Below, one piece after another: positions 8,491 through 16,281 of a stretch of DNA of 25,952 nt (the stretch's first letter is position 1; every line of letters begins with the position of its first letter). The notes beneath the pieces were generated by a model that was not told the origin of the DNA, did no database searches, and saw only the letters and a program-made list of their open reading frames with translations. Origin of the DNA: Clostridia bacterium (lineage in GTDB: Bacteria > Bacillota > Clostridia > Oscillospirales > Acutalibacteraceae); contig CAAGGN010000224.1 of assembly GCA_900769375.1 (NCBI GenBank), positions 1 to 25,952 on the forward strand, read 5' to 3'. Made by a program: the position numbers and the translations under genes.

Positions 8491-8623
8491 GTAGGGGAGG
8501 GTCTCTGCGCCCTCCCGCGAATTTCTGCAATACAAAATAGGCGGGCGCGGGTGTCCGGTGGACACCTCTGCGAAGCAGAAGCGCAGACCGAGGCGACGGG
8601 AGGGCACGGAGACCCTCCCCTAC
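8491..8623. repeat. MITE-like element, complete copy (133 bp)
   Basis: Bounded by 27-bp terminal inverted repeats (8491-8517 and 8597-8623) matching at 25 of 27 positions and beginning GTAGGGGAGGG. Each end folds on itself (GGGAGGG with CCCTCCC). The interior has a second hairpin, GGTGTCC-GGT-GGACACC (8550-8566), and a small CTGC-GAA-GCAG hairpin. It has no coding capacity. I could not find a clear target-site duplication. It occupies most of the 353-nt gap between the two NodB-like paralogs. Confidence 0.8.
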
Positions 8624-8659
8624 AACGAATCTATAAATATTTTCAAAATAAAAACGGGC

Positions 8660-8703
8660 AAAAAAACGATGGAAGACAACTTCTTTACGAAGTGTCTTCC
8701 ATC
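8660..8703 (-). terminator. Terminator after NodB-like paralog 2
   Basis: On the minus strand, a stem of GATGGAAGACA and TGTCTTCCATC, extended by CTTC/GAAG with one bulge, runs into seven T residues (8660-8666). It lies 18 nt after the stop at 8722. Confidence 0.85.
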
Positions 8704-8721
8704 GGACGTTCCTTTTATAAT

Positions 8722-10335
8722 TTAAAATTCACTTGTTAAGGTGAGTTTGCCGTTTTTGGACTCAAATAAAATTTCTCCGTCGCGGCTCTTTTTAGAAATC
8801 TTACCCTCGGCAACCTTAAGTTTATACTTGAAGTTATTGTGAACATAAGAAATGCTATCCTTATTCCACTTAACAAGGTTACCATCCCAGTCATTTACCT
8901 TATCGCCGTGGCCTTGACCGCCTTCCTTTACCTCATCGTGAGGCATAGCGTATCTGAACTGCCAATTCACACCTTCGGGAGCGGTAAGCTCAAGCATTTC
9001 ACCTGCGGTAACGGTAATCTCGCCAAGATCAGTGGTAAAGGTGGTGGTAAGAACACCGTTATCTACCTTTGCTTCAACCTTTTTATACTCTACCGCGCGG
9101 TACTTTCCGTTTCTTACTGCGACAGGATAGATTCCTGCTCTTACGAACTCATTACTCCAGTTAAAGCCGTCAACTGCGGGGAGGGCATCAAATACCGTTC
9201 CGTGAGTGGTGCAAGGGGTGGTGAGGTGGCGCTCTTTATAATCGTCGTTATTAAAGTAAATATCTCTAATCCAGAAATATTTTTTCTGAGTATAAACATT
9301 AACGCGATACTTTTTATTATAGCACCAATAAGATTTTCTTTCACCGCCGAGACGGTCTTTTTCGGCTACGGAAACACTGCTCGGAGTATCTTCGTTATCG
9401 GCTCTCCATTCCTTAATTATTTGACTGAATTTTTGGAAGGTGATAAGCCCCTTATCCATATATTCTTTAAATATGGGGAACTGAACCTTAAGTCCCGGTC
9501 CTATGCGGCCCCATCCGAAGCCGTTCTCCTGACCTACCTGACTGAAGCAGAACTTGGAATTTAAGGAATTACAGGTATTATCCATATATCCTCTTACGAA
9601 ATCGGGATTTCCGCCGATTTCGGGGAATGCGGGTTCCATTGTGTTGGGTTGATCAAACTCCTTACCTGCGCCGTATTTTTCAACGAGATACTTATGGTCG
9701 TAGTTATAAATAAGGTCCTCGCCAAGCATTTTGAAAAGAGGGGCGTTAATCCTGTTTTCTTTTTTGTTTGCAGGAAGGTACATATTATTTTTACAAGGAT
9801 AATAGGGGTTATGATAGCCGCCGAAAATACTGTAACCGTCAGTGCCTACTTGGTCGCGGCACATACAAGAGCCAATAACTCCATACTTTTCTACCATATA
9901 GTTAAGAGAATGGGCATCAATATGCCAAGAGCCGACAACTTCCGGGTATTCGCCCCAAATCTCTTTAAACTTTTTAAAATATTCATCAATCATTTTTTCG
10001 CGCTCTTCGGGGGTATAACCAACAAGAAAACCAACCTCGTTATACCAATCCCAAGTAAAGCCCTCGCGGCCGCGCCACTTAATACCTGCGGCTTCTACAA
10101 GCTGCTTCGGAGTTTCAAACCAAGCGCCAACCTCAACGATTTCGGGATCCTCGGCCTTGATGATACTGATAAAGCGATCGTCAATAAGGGCATCGTATTG
10201 GAGCATAAATGTTACGGGAACATTATACTCCTTGGCAAGTTTAATGCTCTCACGAACGGGAGTAACCATATACTCGATATCGTGGGCCTGATTTTCGCCT
10301 CTTAAAAAATTAAGAAAGCAATACTTATTATTCAT
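8722..10335 (-). CDS. Uncharacterised NodB/GH57-like carbohydrate-active protein (paralog 2)
   Basis: 537 residues from the ATG at 10335, supported by GAGGTGG (10341-10347) 5 nt upstream; an upstream in-frame ATG at 10368 lies inside the promoter. It is a close paralog of the protein at 6746-8368, roughly 60% identical by eye over the N-terminal half. NFLRGENQAHD, TFMLQYDALIDD, KWRGREGFTWDWYNEVGFL and GSWHIDA are shared almost unchanged, as are GQGHG and YVHN near the C-terminus. Such strong conservation of His, Asp, Trp and Arg motifs between paralogs suggests a shared catalytic site. No signal peptide. The function is unknown; a cytoplasmic role in glycan breakdown beside GH127 is an inference from context. 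Confidence 0.8.
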   Translation of the reverse strand: MNNKYCFLNFLRGENQAHDIEYMVTPVRESIKLAKEYNVPVTFMLQYDALIDDRFISIIKAEDPEIVEVGAWFETPKQLVEAAGIKWRGREGFTWDWYNEVGFLVGYTPEEREKMIDEYFKKFKEIWGEYPEVVGSWHIDAHSLNYMVEKYGVIGSCMCRDQVGTDGYSIFGGYHNPYYPCKNNMYLPANKKENRINAPLFKMLGEDLIYNYDHKYLVEKYGAGKEFDQPNTMEPAFPEIGGNPDFVRGYMDNTCNSLNSKFCFSQVGQENGFGWGRIGPGLKVQFPIFKEYMDKGLITFQKFSQIIKEWRADNEDTPSSVSVAEKDRLGGERKSYWCYNKKYRVNVYTQKKYFWIRDIYFNNDDYKERHLTTPCTTHGTVFDALPAVDGFNWSNEFVRAGIYPVAVRNGKYRAVEYKKVEAKVDNGVLTTTFTTDLGEITVTAGEMLELTAPEGVNWQFRYAMPHDEVKEGGQGHGDKVNDWDGNLVKWNKDSISYVHNNFKYKLKVAEGKISKKSRDGEILFESKNGKLTLTSEF

Positions 10336-10366
10336 TATTACCACCTCAAAATCTTTGGTTACCTTC

Positions 10367-10394
10367 ATTATACAAAAAAAGGAGGTTAAGTCAA
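10367..10394 (-). promoter_or_regulatory. Promoter of NodB-like paralog 2, embedded in a terminator
   Basis: On the minus strand, TTGACT (10389-10394), a 16-bp spacer and a perfect TATAAT (10367-10372). The -35 box lies in the loop and descending arm of the upstream gene's terminator hairpin. Confidence 0.75.
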
Positions 10395-10403
10395 CCCCCT
10401 TTT
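10374..10403 (-). terminator. Terminator after the class I aminotransferase
   Basis: On the minus strand, AAAAGGGGGTT, loop GACTT and AACCTCCTTTT form an 11-bp stem with one mismatch, followed by a T-run. It ends the Lrp-aminotransferase transcript while carrying the next gene's -35 box. Confidence 0.75.
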
Positions 10404-10429
10404 CGCTTTATTTTTTCAGTTTTTTCGGC

Positions 10430-11602
10430 TTATTTCCCTAATTTTTTAAGGAATTTTTCGGTTCTTTCAATGGCTTCGATAATATGCTCGGTAGAGTAGC
10501 AGTAAGAGGCCCTTATAAAGCCCTCGCCGCCCCTACCGAAGGCGGTACCGGGGACTAAAGCAACCTTTTCTTCCATAAGAAGTTTTTCACAGAATTCATC
10601 ACTGCTCATACCTGAAACCTTAATCGAAGGGAAGGTATAAAACGCGCCTTTGGGCTCACGGCAGGTCATACCGATTTCATTAAAGGAAGAAACCATAAGC
10701 TTTCTTCTTCTATCGTATTCCTGCTTCATATTTTCAACTGCCTCGTCACCGTTTTTAAGGGCTTCGATAGCCGCATACTGAGCGGTGGTGGGGGCGCACA
10801 TAATAGCATATTGATGAATTTTAGTAACATTCTTTATAATTTCTTTAGGACCGCAAGCGTAACCTAAGCGCCAACCCGTCATAGAAAAGGTTTTTGAAAA
10901 TCCGTTTATGGTTACCGTTCTATCCCACATACCCTCAATAGAGGCGAAAGAAACGTGACGTTTGCCAAAGGTAAGCTCGGCATAAATTTCATCGGAAATT
11001 ACGATTATATTGGTATCCTTTAAAACCTCGGCAATCTTTTCCAAATCCTCTTTTTCCATAATTGCGCCCGTTGGGTTGCATGGGTATGGCAAAATAAGGG
11101 CTTTGGTTTTAGGAGTAATTGCCGCTTTTAGCGCCTCGGCGGTAAGCTTAAAATCGTCTTCCGCGCGGGTTTCGATAATAACGGGCTTTCCCCCCGCAAG
11201 AGCGGTCATGGGCTCATAGCAAACATAACTTGGCTGAGGAATAATAATTTCATCGCCAACCTCGGTTATGGCGCGGATAACACCGTCAATAGCTTCGCTT
11301 CCGCCAACGGAAATTAAAATCTCGTTTTCGGGGTTGTATTTTACCCCGTATTTTCTCTCAACGTATCGGCTTATTTCTTCCCTTAGGGGCATAAGACCCG
11401 AATTAGAGGTGTATTTCGTTTTACCTCTCTCTAAAGAGGCGATTCCTGCCTTGCGAATGTGCCAAGGGGTCTGGAAATCGGGCTCGCCGACACCGAGGGA
11501 AATAACCCCTTCCATAGTAGCGGCAATATCGAAAAATCTTCTGATTCCCGATGGCTTCATTTCGCTAACAGCAGTGTTAAAAACCTTACTGTAATCTATC
11601 AT
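10430..11602 (-). CDS. Class I/II PLP-dependent aminotransferase
   Basis: A 390-residue fold-type I aminotransferase. Seen: LGVGEPDF (36-43), the NPTG motif (PCNPTGA, 174-180), DEIY (204-207), the PLP lysine K237 in SKTFSMTGWRLGY, and R364 in GFIRASY, which should bind the substrate carboxylate. These features fit the aspartate/aromatic/alanine aminotransferase group (I-gamma-like). The donor cannot be decided from sequence. Its ATG overlaps the TGA of the upstream Lrp-type regulator (ATGA), so the two are translationally coupled. This suggests that the regulator's amino-acid ligand is related to the substrate. Confidence 0.92.
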   Translation of the reverse strand: MIDYSKVFNTAVSEMKPSGIRRFFDIAATMEGVISLGVGEPDFQTPWHIRKAGIASLERGKTKYTSNSGLMPLREEISRYVERKYGVKYNPENEILISVGGSEAIDGVIRAITEVGDEIIIPQPSYVCYEPMTALAGGKPVIIETRAEDDFKLTAEALKAAITPKTKALILPYPCNPTGAIMEKEDLEKIAEVLKDTNIIVISDEIYAELTFGKRHVSFASIEGMWDRTVTINGFSKTFSMTGWRLGYACGPKEIIKNVTKIHQYAIMCAPTTAQYAAIEALKNGDEAVENMKQEYDRRRKLMVSSFNEIGMTCREPKGAFYTFPSIKVSGMSSDEFCEKLLMEEKVALVPGTAFGRGGEGFIRASYCYSTEHIIEAIERTEKFLKKLGK

Positions 11603-12078
11603 AATATATACTCTCTGTCGTCACCCTCATTTTCACAGAGGATAACATCCATTTCTTTATATCTTCTCATAACAAAGTGAGTTGCGGTTGAGGTAACCGA
11701 ATCAATGGTTGCAAGTTCTTTTGCAACAAAACGGGCAATATCGTGAAGGTTTTTGCCCTTAACAACAACATTAAGGTCATATCCACCCGACATAAGATAA
11801 ACCGATTCAACCTGACTGTAAGAGGCAACACGCGCCGCAACCTCTTCAAAGCCCAAATCTGCCTTTGGGATAACATTAAGTTCAACCATAGCAGAAACGG
11901 GCGCATCCTCGCACTTCTCTATATCCACAATGGTTTTATAGCCCTTTATAACGCCGTCTTTTTCAAGGGCTTTGATTTCGGCTTCAACCTCTGCCGCAGT
12001 TACGCCCAACATCTTGGCCATTTGCTCTAAGGTATATCTTGCATTTTCGGTGAGCATTTTAATAATTTCTTTTCTCAT
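11599..12078 (-). CDS. Lrp/AsnC-family transcriptional regulator
   Basis: 159 residues. An N-terminal winged helix-turn-helix (about 1-60, with YTLEQMAKMLGVTAAEV as the HTH) is followed by a RAM/AsnC ligand-binding beta-alpha-beta domain (about 65-145), including the SGGYDLNVVVKG stretch typical of effector-binding Lrp proteins. Such regulators form dimers to octamers and respond to amino acids. GGAGG (12085-12089) lies 6 nt before the ATG. It is co-transcribed with the aminotransferase (4-nt overlap) and probably controls that operon, possibly by binding its own promoter, which faces that of mnmE. Confidence 0.92.
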   Translation of the reverse strand: MRKEIIKMLTENARYTLEQMAKMLGVTAAEVEAEIKALEKDGVIKGYKTIVDIEKCEDAPVSAMVELNVIPKADLGFEEVAARVASYSQVESVYLMSGGYDLNVVVKGKNLHDIARFVAKELATIDSVTSTATHFVMRRYKEMDVILCENEGDDREYIL

Positions 12079-12113
12079 TTTCTGCCTCCGTTGATTACTG
12101 TTATATTATACTA

Positions 12114-12142
12114 ATAATACATAAATTTACTCATTTAGTCAA
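12114..12142 (-). promoter_or_regulatory. Promoter of the lrp-aminotransferase operon
   Basis: On the minus strand, TTGACT (12137-12142), a 17-bp spacer and TATTAT (12114-12119). It is back to back with the mnmE promoter, only 15 bp separating the two -35 boxes. Confidence 0.7.
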
Positions 12143-12157
12143 TATTTTTTCCTCCAC

Positions 12158-12186
12158 TTGAAAATATGTATGTTTTTTGGTATTAT
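12158..12186 (+). promoter_or_regulatory. Promoter of the mnmE-mnmG-rsmG operon
   Basis: TTGAAA (12158-12163), a 17-bp spacer and TATTAT (12181-12186), about 30 nt before the mnmE start. Confidence 0.7.
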
Positions 12187-12215
12187 ATAAGGTAGTAATT
12201 TTAAAGGGTGTTTTT

Positions 12216-13580
12216 ATGATAAGTTCTACGGTTGCCGCCATCTCTACCCCGCAAGGCGAGGGCGGAATAAGCGTAATAAGAATATCGGGCGACCAATCCA
12301 TAAATATTGCGGATAGGTGTTTCTTCGCTTTTTCGGGAAAACCTCTTTCCGCCCTTTCGGGTTATAGCGCCGCCTACGGTCAGATAAAAAGGGATGATGG
12401 CACCGTTATTGATGATGGCGTAGCCCTTCTTTTCCGCGCCCCTAAAAGCTATACGGGTGAGGACACGGTGGAGATTTCGGTCCACGGCGGTAACGCCGCC
12501 GTCAAAGCCGCTCTCAGAAGAATTTTAGAATGCGGAGCGCGACTTGCCGAGGGCGGAGAATTTACAAAGCGCGCCTTCCTAAACGGCAAACTTGACCTTT
12601 CGGAAGCCGAAAGCGTTATGGGGGTTATAACCGCCCGAAGCGACGCCGCGCTAAAACTTTCCCGCGCAGGAAAAAACGGTACTATAAGCCGCCGCACCGA
12701 AGAGCTTCGTGAAAAACTTCTTCACTCCGCCGCTTGTTTTGCCGCATATTCGGATTTTCCCGATGAGGATATTCCAGATTTGGAACCCGAAAAGTTTATA
12801 GGTCTTTTAACCGAGTGCCAAGATGAACTTACAAAAATGCTCAAAAACTTTGATGCGGGAAAGATTATCCGCGAGGGCATTGACTGCGCCATTGTAGGCA
12901 AACCCAATGTTGGTAAATCCACTCTTATGAATCTGCTCTCAAAAGCAGAAAAATCCATCGTTACCGATATTGCGGGCACCACCCGAGATATCGTTGAAAA
13001 TACTGTAACCCTCGGTGATATAATTTTAAATCTTGCCGATACGGCGGGTATCCGAGATACCGCCGATAAGGTGGAGAAAATCGGCGTAGAAAGGGCGGTA
13101 GAGAGAACTCGCACCGCAGGAATTATCCTTGCGGTTTTCGATAGCTCTTCGCCCCTTACCCCCGACGACCTTTCGCTTTTAGAAGAAATTAAGGACAAAC
13201 CCTCGGTGGTTATTCTTAATAAAACCGATTTGGGCGCAAAACTTTCGGGGAAGGATTTTGAGGGCTTTGAGGTGGTTTCAATTACCGCCAAATCCGGCGA
13301 CGGTGAGGATGAACTTATAAAGGCAATCACCGAAACCGTTGGAATAAACAAGCTCTCCCCTGACGATGCGGTACTTATTACCGAAAGGCAGAGAGAATGC
13401 GCAGAAAGAGCGCTAAAAAGCGTAAACGAGGCCCTTAATGCCTATAACAGCGGAATTACTCTTGATGCCGTAGGCGTTCTTGTTGACTCTGCAGTTGAAG
13501 CCCTTTTGGAGCTTACGGGCAAGAGGGTTACAAACGAAGTAGCAAACGAAGTGTTTAAAAGATTTTGTATAGGAAAGTAG
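12216..13580 (+). CDS. mnmE: tRNA modification GTPase MnmE
   Basis: 454 residues from the ATG at 12216, which aligns with the conserved family start (TVAAISTPQGEGGISVIRISG). An AAAGGGTG ribosome binding site precedes it; a more upstream in-frame start would lie in the promoter. With MnmG it installs the cnm5/nm5-type modification on wobble uridine 34 of certain tRNAs. Visible parts: the N-terminal folate-binding domain, a helical domain, and an inserted GTPase domain with the P-loop GKPNVGKS (228-235), DIAGTTRD (251-258), DTAG (275-278) and NKTD (335-338). The C-terminal CIGK (451-454) carries the essential Cys. First gene of a tight operon. Confidence 0.97.
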   Translation: MISSTVAAISTPQGEGGISVIRISGDQSINIADRCFFAFSGKPLSALSGYSAAYGQIKRDDGTVIDDGVALLFRAPKSYTGEDTVEISVHGGNAAVKAALRRILECGARLAEGGEFTKRAFLNGKLDLSEAESVMGVITARSDAALKLSRAGKNGTISRRTEELREKLLHSAACFAAYSDFPDEDIPDLEPEKFIGLLTECQDELTKMLKNFDAGKIIREGIDCAIVGKPNVGKSTLMNLLSKAEKSIVTDIAGTTRDIVENTVTLGDIILNLADTAGIRDTADKVEKIGVERAVERTRTAGIILAVFDSSSPLTPDDLSLLEEIKDKPSVVILNKTDLGAKLSGKDFEGFEVVSITAKSGDGEDELIKAITETVGINKLSPDDAVLITERQRECAERALKSVNEALNAYNSGITLDAVGVLVDSAVEALLELTGKRVTNEVANEVFKRFCIGK

Positions 13581-13583
13581 TTT

Positions 13584-15452
13584 ATGATACCAAGTTATAA
13601 AGCCGAAAATTATGATGTTGCCGTTATAGGCGGAGGTCACGCGGGCATTGAGGCCGCTCTCGCCGCCGCGCGACTGGGCGCTAAAACCGTTATGTTTACC
13701 ATTTCTCTTGATTGGGTAGGTAATATGCCCTGTAACCCCTCTATCGGCGGTACCGCCAAGGGTCACCTCGTAAGAGAAATTGACGCTTTGGGCGGTGAAA
13801 TGGGTAAGGCGGCGGATAAGACAACTTTGCAAAGCCGAATGCTAAACCGAGGTAAAGGACCCGCGGTTTATTCTCTGCGCGCCCAAATAGACCGCCGAGC
13901 ATACAGCGGATATATGAAACACGCCGTTGAACTTCAGAAAAACCTTGACGTTAAGCAGGCGGAAATCGTAAATATAGAGAAAAAAGCGGACGGATGGCAC
14001 CTGCTTACCCGTCTTGGCGCCGATTATCTTTCGAAAACCGTTATTATCGCAACAGGAACCTTCCTGGGCGGTAAGGTTTATATCGGCGAAGTAAACTATG
14101 AGAGCGGACCCGATGGCAATTTCCCCGCAACCGAGCTTGCCAAATGTCTTAAGGAAATGAATTTGCCTTTAATGAGATTTAAAACGGGTACCCCTGCCCG
14201 CGTTCTTCGGGATAGTATTGACTTTTCCGTTCTTGAAATTCAAGAAGGAGACGAGGAAACGGTACCCTTTAGTTTTTCTACCAAGGAAAATCCTAAAAAC
14301 ACCGAGGTTTGCCATATTGCATATACAAATGATGAAACCAAGGAAATAATCCTTAAAAATCTTCACCGCTCACCCCTTTATAAAGGTGATATTGAGGGCG
14401 TAGGCCCCCGTTATTGCCCGAGCATTGAGGATAAAATCGTTCGTTTTGCCGATAAAAAGCGGCACCAACTCTTTATTGAGCCCTGCGGCGCAGATACGGA
14501 GGAAATGTATCTTCAAGGTATGTCCTCTTCCCTGCCCGAAGAGGTGCAGATAGAGTTTTACCGCTCTATTAAGGGACTTGAAAACGTTAAGGTTATGCGA
14601 AATGCCTATGCCATTGAGTATGATTGCATTGACCCTATAGGTCTTGAAGCCACCCTTGAAATCAAAGGTCAAAGAGGCCTTTTCGGCGCAGGTCAGTTTA
14701 ACGGCTCATCGGGCTACGAGGAAGCCGCCGCCCAGGGACTCGTCGCAGGTATAAACGCCGCTCACCAAGTTTTAGGCCGTGAGCCCCTTGTTCTTTCCCG
14801 CGCTTCTTCATATATCGGCACCCTTATTGACGACCTTGTAACCAAGGGTTGCCAGGACCCTTATAGAATGATGACTTCCCGTAGCGAATACCGCCTTATT
14901 TTAAGGCAGGATAACGCCGATGACCGACTTATGCCCATAGGTTACGAGCTTGGTCTTATAGATGAAGAAACCTACGGAGAATTCTTAAATAGAAAAGCCC
15001 TGAAAGAAGCCGAACTCGTTCGTGTTAAATCCGTATTTTTAGCCCCTTCCGATGAACTTAATAAGGTTTTGGAGGAGTGCGGTACAGCGCCACTCTCTAC
15101 GGGTTGCCGACTTTCTGATTTAATCAAGCGTCCTCAGCTTTCCTATAAGGTTTTAGCGCCTTTTGATAAGGAAAGACCCGATTTGCCACCCGAGGTAGCG
15201 GAAAAGGTTGAAATCGAAATTAAATATGAAGGATATATAACCCGCCAAGAAGCGCAGGTAAACGAGATGCTTCGCCTTGAAAAAAGGGTTATTCCTGAGG
15301 ATATAAATTATGATGATGTTTACGGTCTTCGTCTTGAAGCCCGTGAAAAATTAAATAAGGTAAGACCTAAAAATATAGGTCAGGCATCACGAATTTCAGG
15401 TGTCAGCCCTGCGGATGTTTCGGTGCTTTTAATTTATCTTAAAACGGAGTAA
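13584..15452 (+). CDS. mnmG: tRNA uridine 5-carboxymethylaminomethyl modification enzyme MnmG
   Basis: 622 residues, the usual length. The FAD-binding Rossmann motif GGGHAGIEAA lies at 16-25. NMPCNPSIGGTAKGHLVREIDALGG, GTFLGG, GPRYCPSIEDK and the C-terminal ISGVSPADVSVLL are all family signatures. It works in a heterotetramer with MnmE on tRNA wobble U34, using FAD and methylene-tetrahydrofolate. It starts 3 nt after the mnmE stop, consistent with co-translation. Confidence 0.97.
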   Translation: MIPSYKAENYDVAVIGGGHAGIEAALAAARLGAKTVMFTISLDWVGNMPCNPSIGGTAKGHLVREIDALGGEMGKAADKTTLQSRMLNRGKGPAVYSLRAQIDRRAYSGYMKHAVELQKNLDVKQAEIVNIEKKADGWHLLTRLGADYLSKTVIIATGTFLGGKVYIGEVNYESGPDGNFPATELAKCLKEMNLPLMRFKTGTPARVLRDSIDFSVLEIQEGDEETVPFSFSTKENPKNTEVCHIAYTNDETKEIILKNLHRSPLYKGDIEGVGPRYCPSIEDKIVRFADKKRHQLFIEPCGADTEEMYLQGMSSSLPEEVQIEFYRSIKGLENVKVMRNAYAIEYDCIDPIGLEATLEIKGQRGLFGAGQFNGSSGYEEAAAQGLVAGINAAHQVLGREPLVLSRASSYIGTLIDDLVTKGCQDPYRMMTSRSEYRLILRQDNADDRLMPIGYELGLIDEETYGEFLNRKALKEAELVRVKSVFLAPSDELNKVLEECGTAPLSTGCRLSDLIKRPQLSYKVLAPFDKERPDLPPEVAEKVEIEIKYEGYITRQEAQVNEMLRLEKRVIPEDINYDDVYGLRLEAREKLNKVRPKNIGQASRISGVSPADVSVLLIYLKTE

Positions 15453-15455
15453 TAT

Positions 15456-16172
15456 ATGATTTCTTATGATTTCGAAAAAATCGCCCCTTTGTGCCAAGGT
15501 TTCGGTTTAGAATTGACGGCGGAAATTAAAGACCGCCTCACTCTCTACGGAAATCTCCTTACAGAGTGGAACGAAAAAATGAATTTAACCGCCATAACCG
15601 ACCCTGAAGGAGTACTGTATAAGCATTTTTATGACTGCCTTCTCTTTTTTAAAAACGTAGAGGTTAAGCAGGGCGCTAAAATTATAGACGTGGGCACGGG
15701 AGCAGGTTTTCCCGGTATGGTTTTAAAAATCGCTCGTCCCGATATTGAACTAACCCTGCTCGACGGACTTAATAAACGCCTTATATTCTTAAACGAAGTT
15801 TTAAACGCCCTTGGACTTTCTGCTAAGACGGTTCACCTTCGCGCCGAGGAGGGCGGACAGAAAAAAGAATATAGAGAGCAATACGATATCGCCTGCGCAA
15901 GAGCGGTAGCCCCCCTTAATATACTCTCGGAATACTGTATTCCCTATGTTAAAAAAGGCGGGTTATTCGTGGCTATGAAGGGTGACCGCGGACAAGAGGA
16001 ATTAGAGGCGGCAAGAAACGCCCTTAAAGTCCTCGGTTGCGAAAAACCTATATGTTTATGCGAAACCTTGACGGGAAGTGAAGCCAGAACCTTTATTATT
16101 TCAAAAAAAATATCGCAAACTCCGCCAAAATACCCAAGAAACAACGGAAAGATTTCAAAAGCCGCCCTTTAA
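15456..16172 (+). CDS. rsmG: 16S rRNA (guanine527-N7)-methyltransferase RsmG
   Basis: 238 residues. The SAM-binding motif DVGTGAGFPG (78-87) and the preceding MNLTAI (42-47) are diagnostic of RsmG/GidB. The C-terminal KYPRNNGKISKAAL matches the family tail. It methylates G527 of 16S rRNA; loss is known to give low-level streptomycin resistance in several bacteria. It begins 3 nt after mnmG with CGGAG just upstream, and its stop lies inside the operon terminator. Confidence 0.96.
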   Translation: MISYDFEKIAPLCQGFGLELTAEIKDRLTLYGNLLTEWNEKMNLTAITDPEGVLYKHFYDCLLFFKNVEVKQGAKIIDVGTGAGFPGMVLKIARPDIELTLLDGLNKRLIFLNEVLNALGLSAKTVHLRAEEGGQKKEYREQYDIACARAVAPLNILSEYCIPYVKKGGLFVAMKGDRGQEELEAARNALKVLGCEKPICLCETLTGSEARTFIISKKISQTPPKYPRNNGKISKAAL

Positions 16173-16185
16173 AAAGGCGGTTTTT
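16158..16185 (+). terminator. Terminator of the mnmE-mnmG-rsmG operon
   Basis: CCGCC and GGCGG pair across the rsmG stop codon and are followed by TTTTT; flanking A and T residues extend the stem. It overlaps the last codons of rsmG. Confidence 0.8.
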
Positions 16186-16220
16186 CTGTTTTTATAGGGG
16201 ATTTGCCCGACCGATTTTTC

Positions 16221-16249
16221 TTTACAAATTTTAAAAATTATTTTATCAT
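16221..16249 (+). promoter_or_regulatory. Promoter of the ParB-like gene
   Basis: TTTACA (16221-16226), a 17-bp spacer and TATCAT (16244-16249), lying after the rsmG terminator, so the ParB-like gene seems to be transcribed separately. Confidence 0.6.
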
Positions 16250-16281
16250 AAATTTGCAAAGCAACACGGGAGGGACAAGTA

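Noticed and set aside
8485..8739. 84-codon frame on the plus strand
   Set aside because: It consists almost wholly of the MITE-like repeat and the following terminator.
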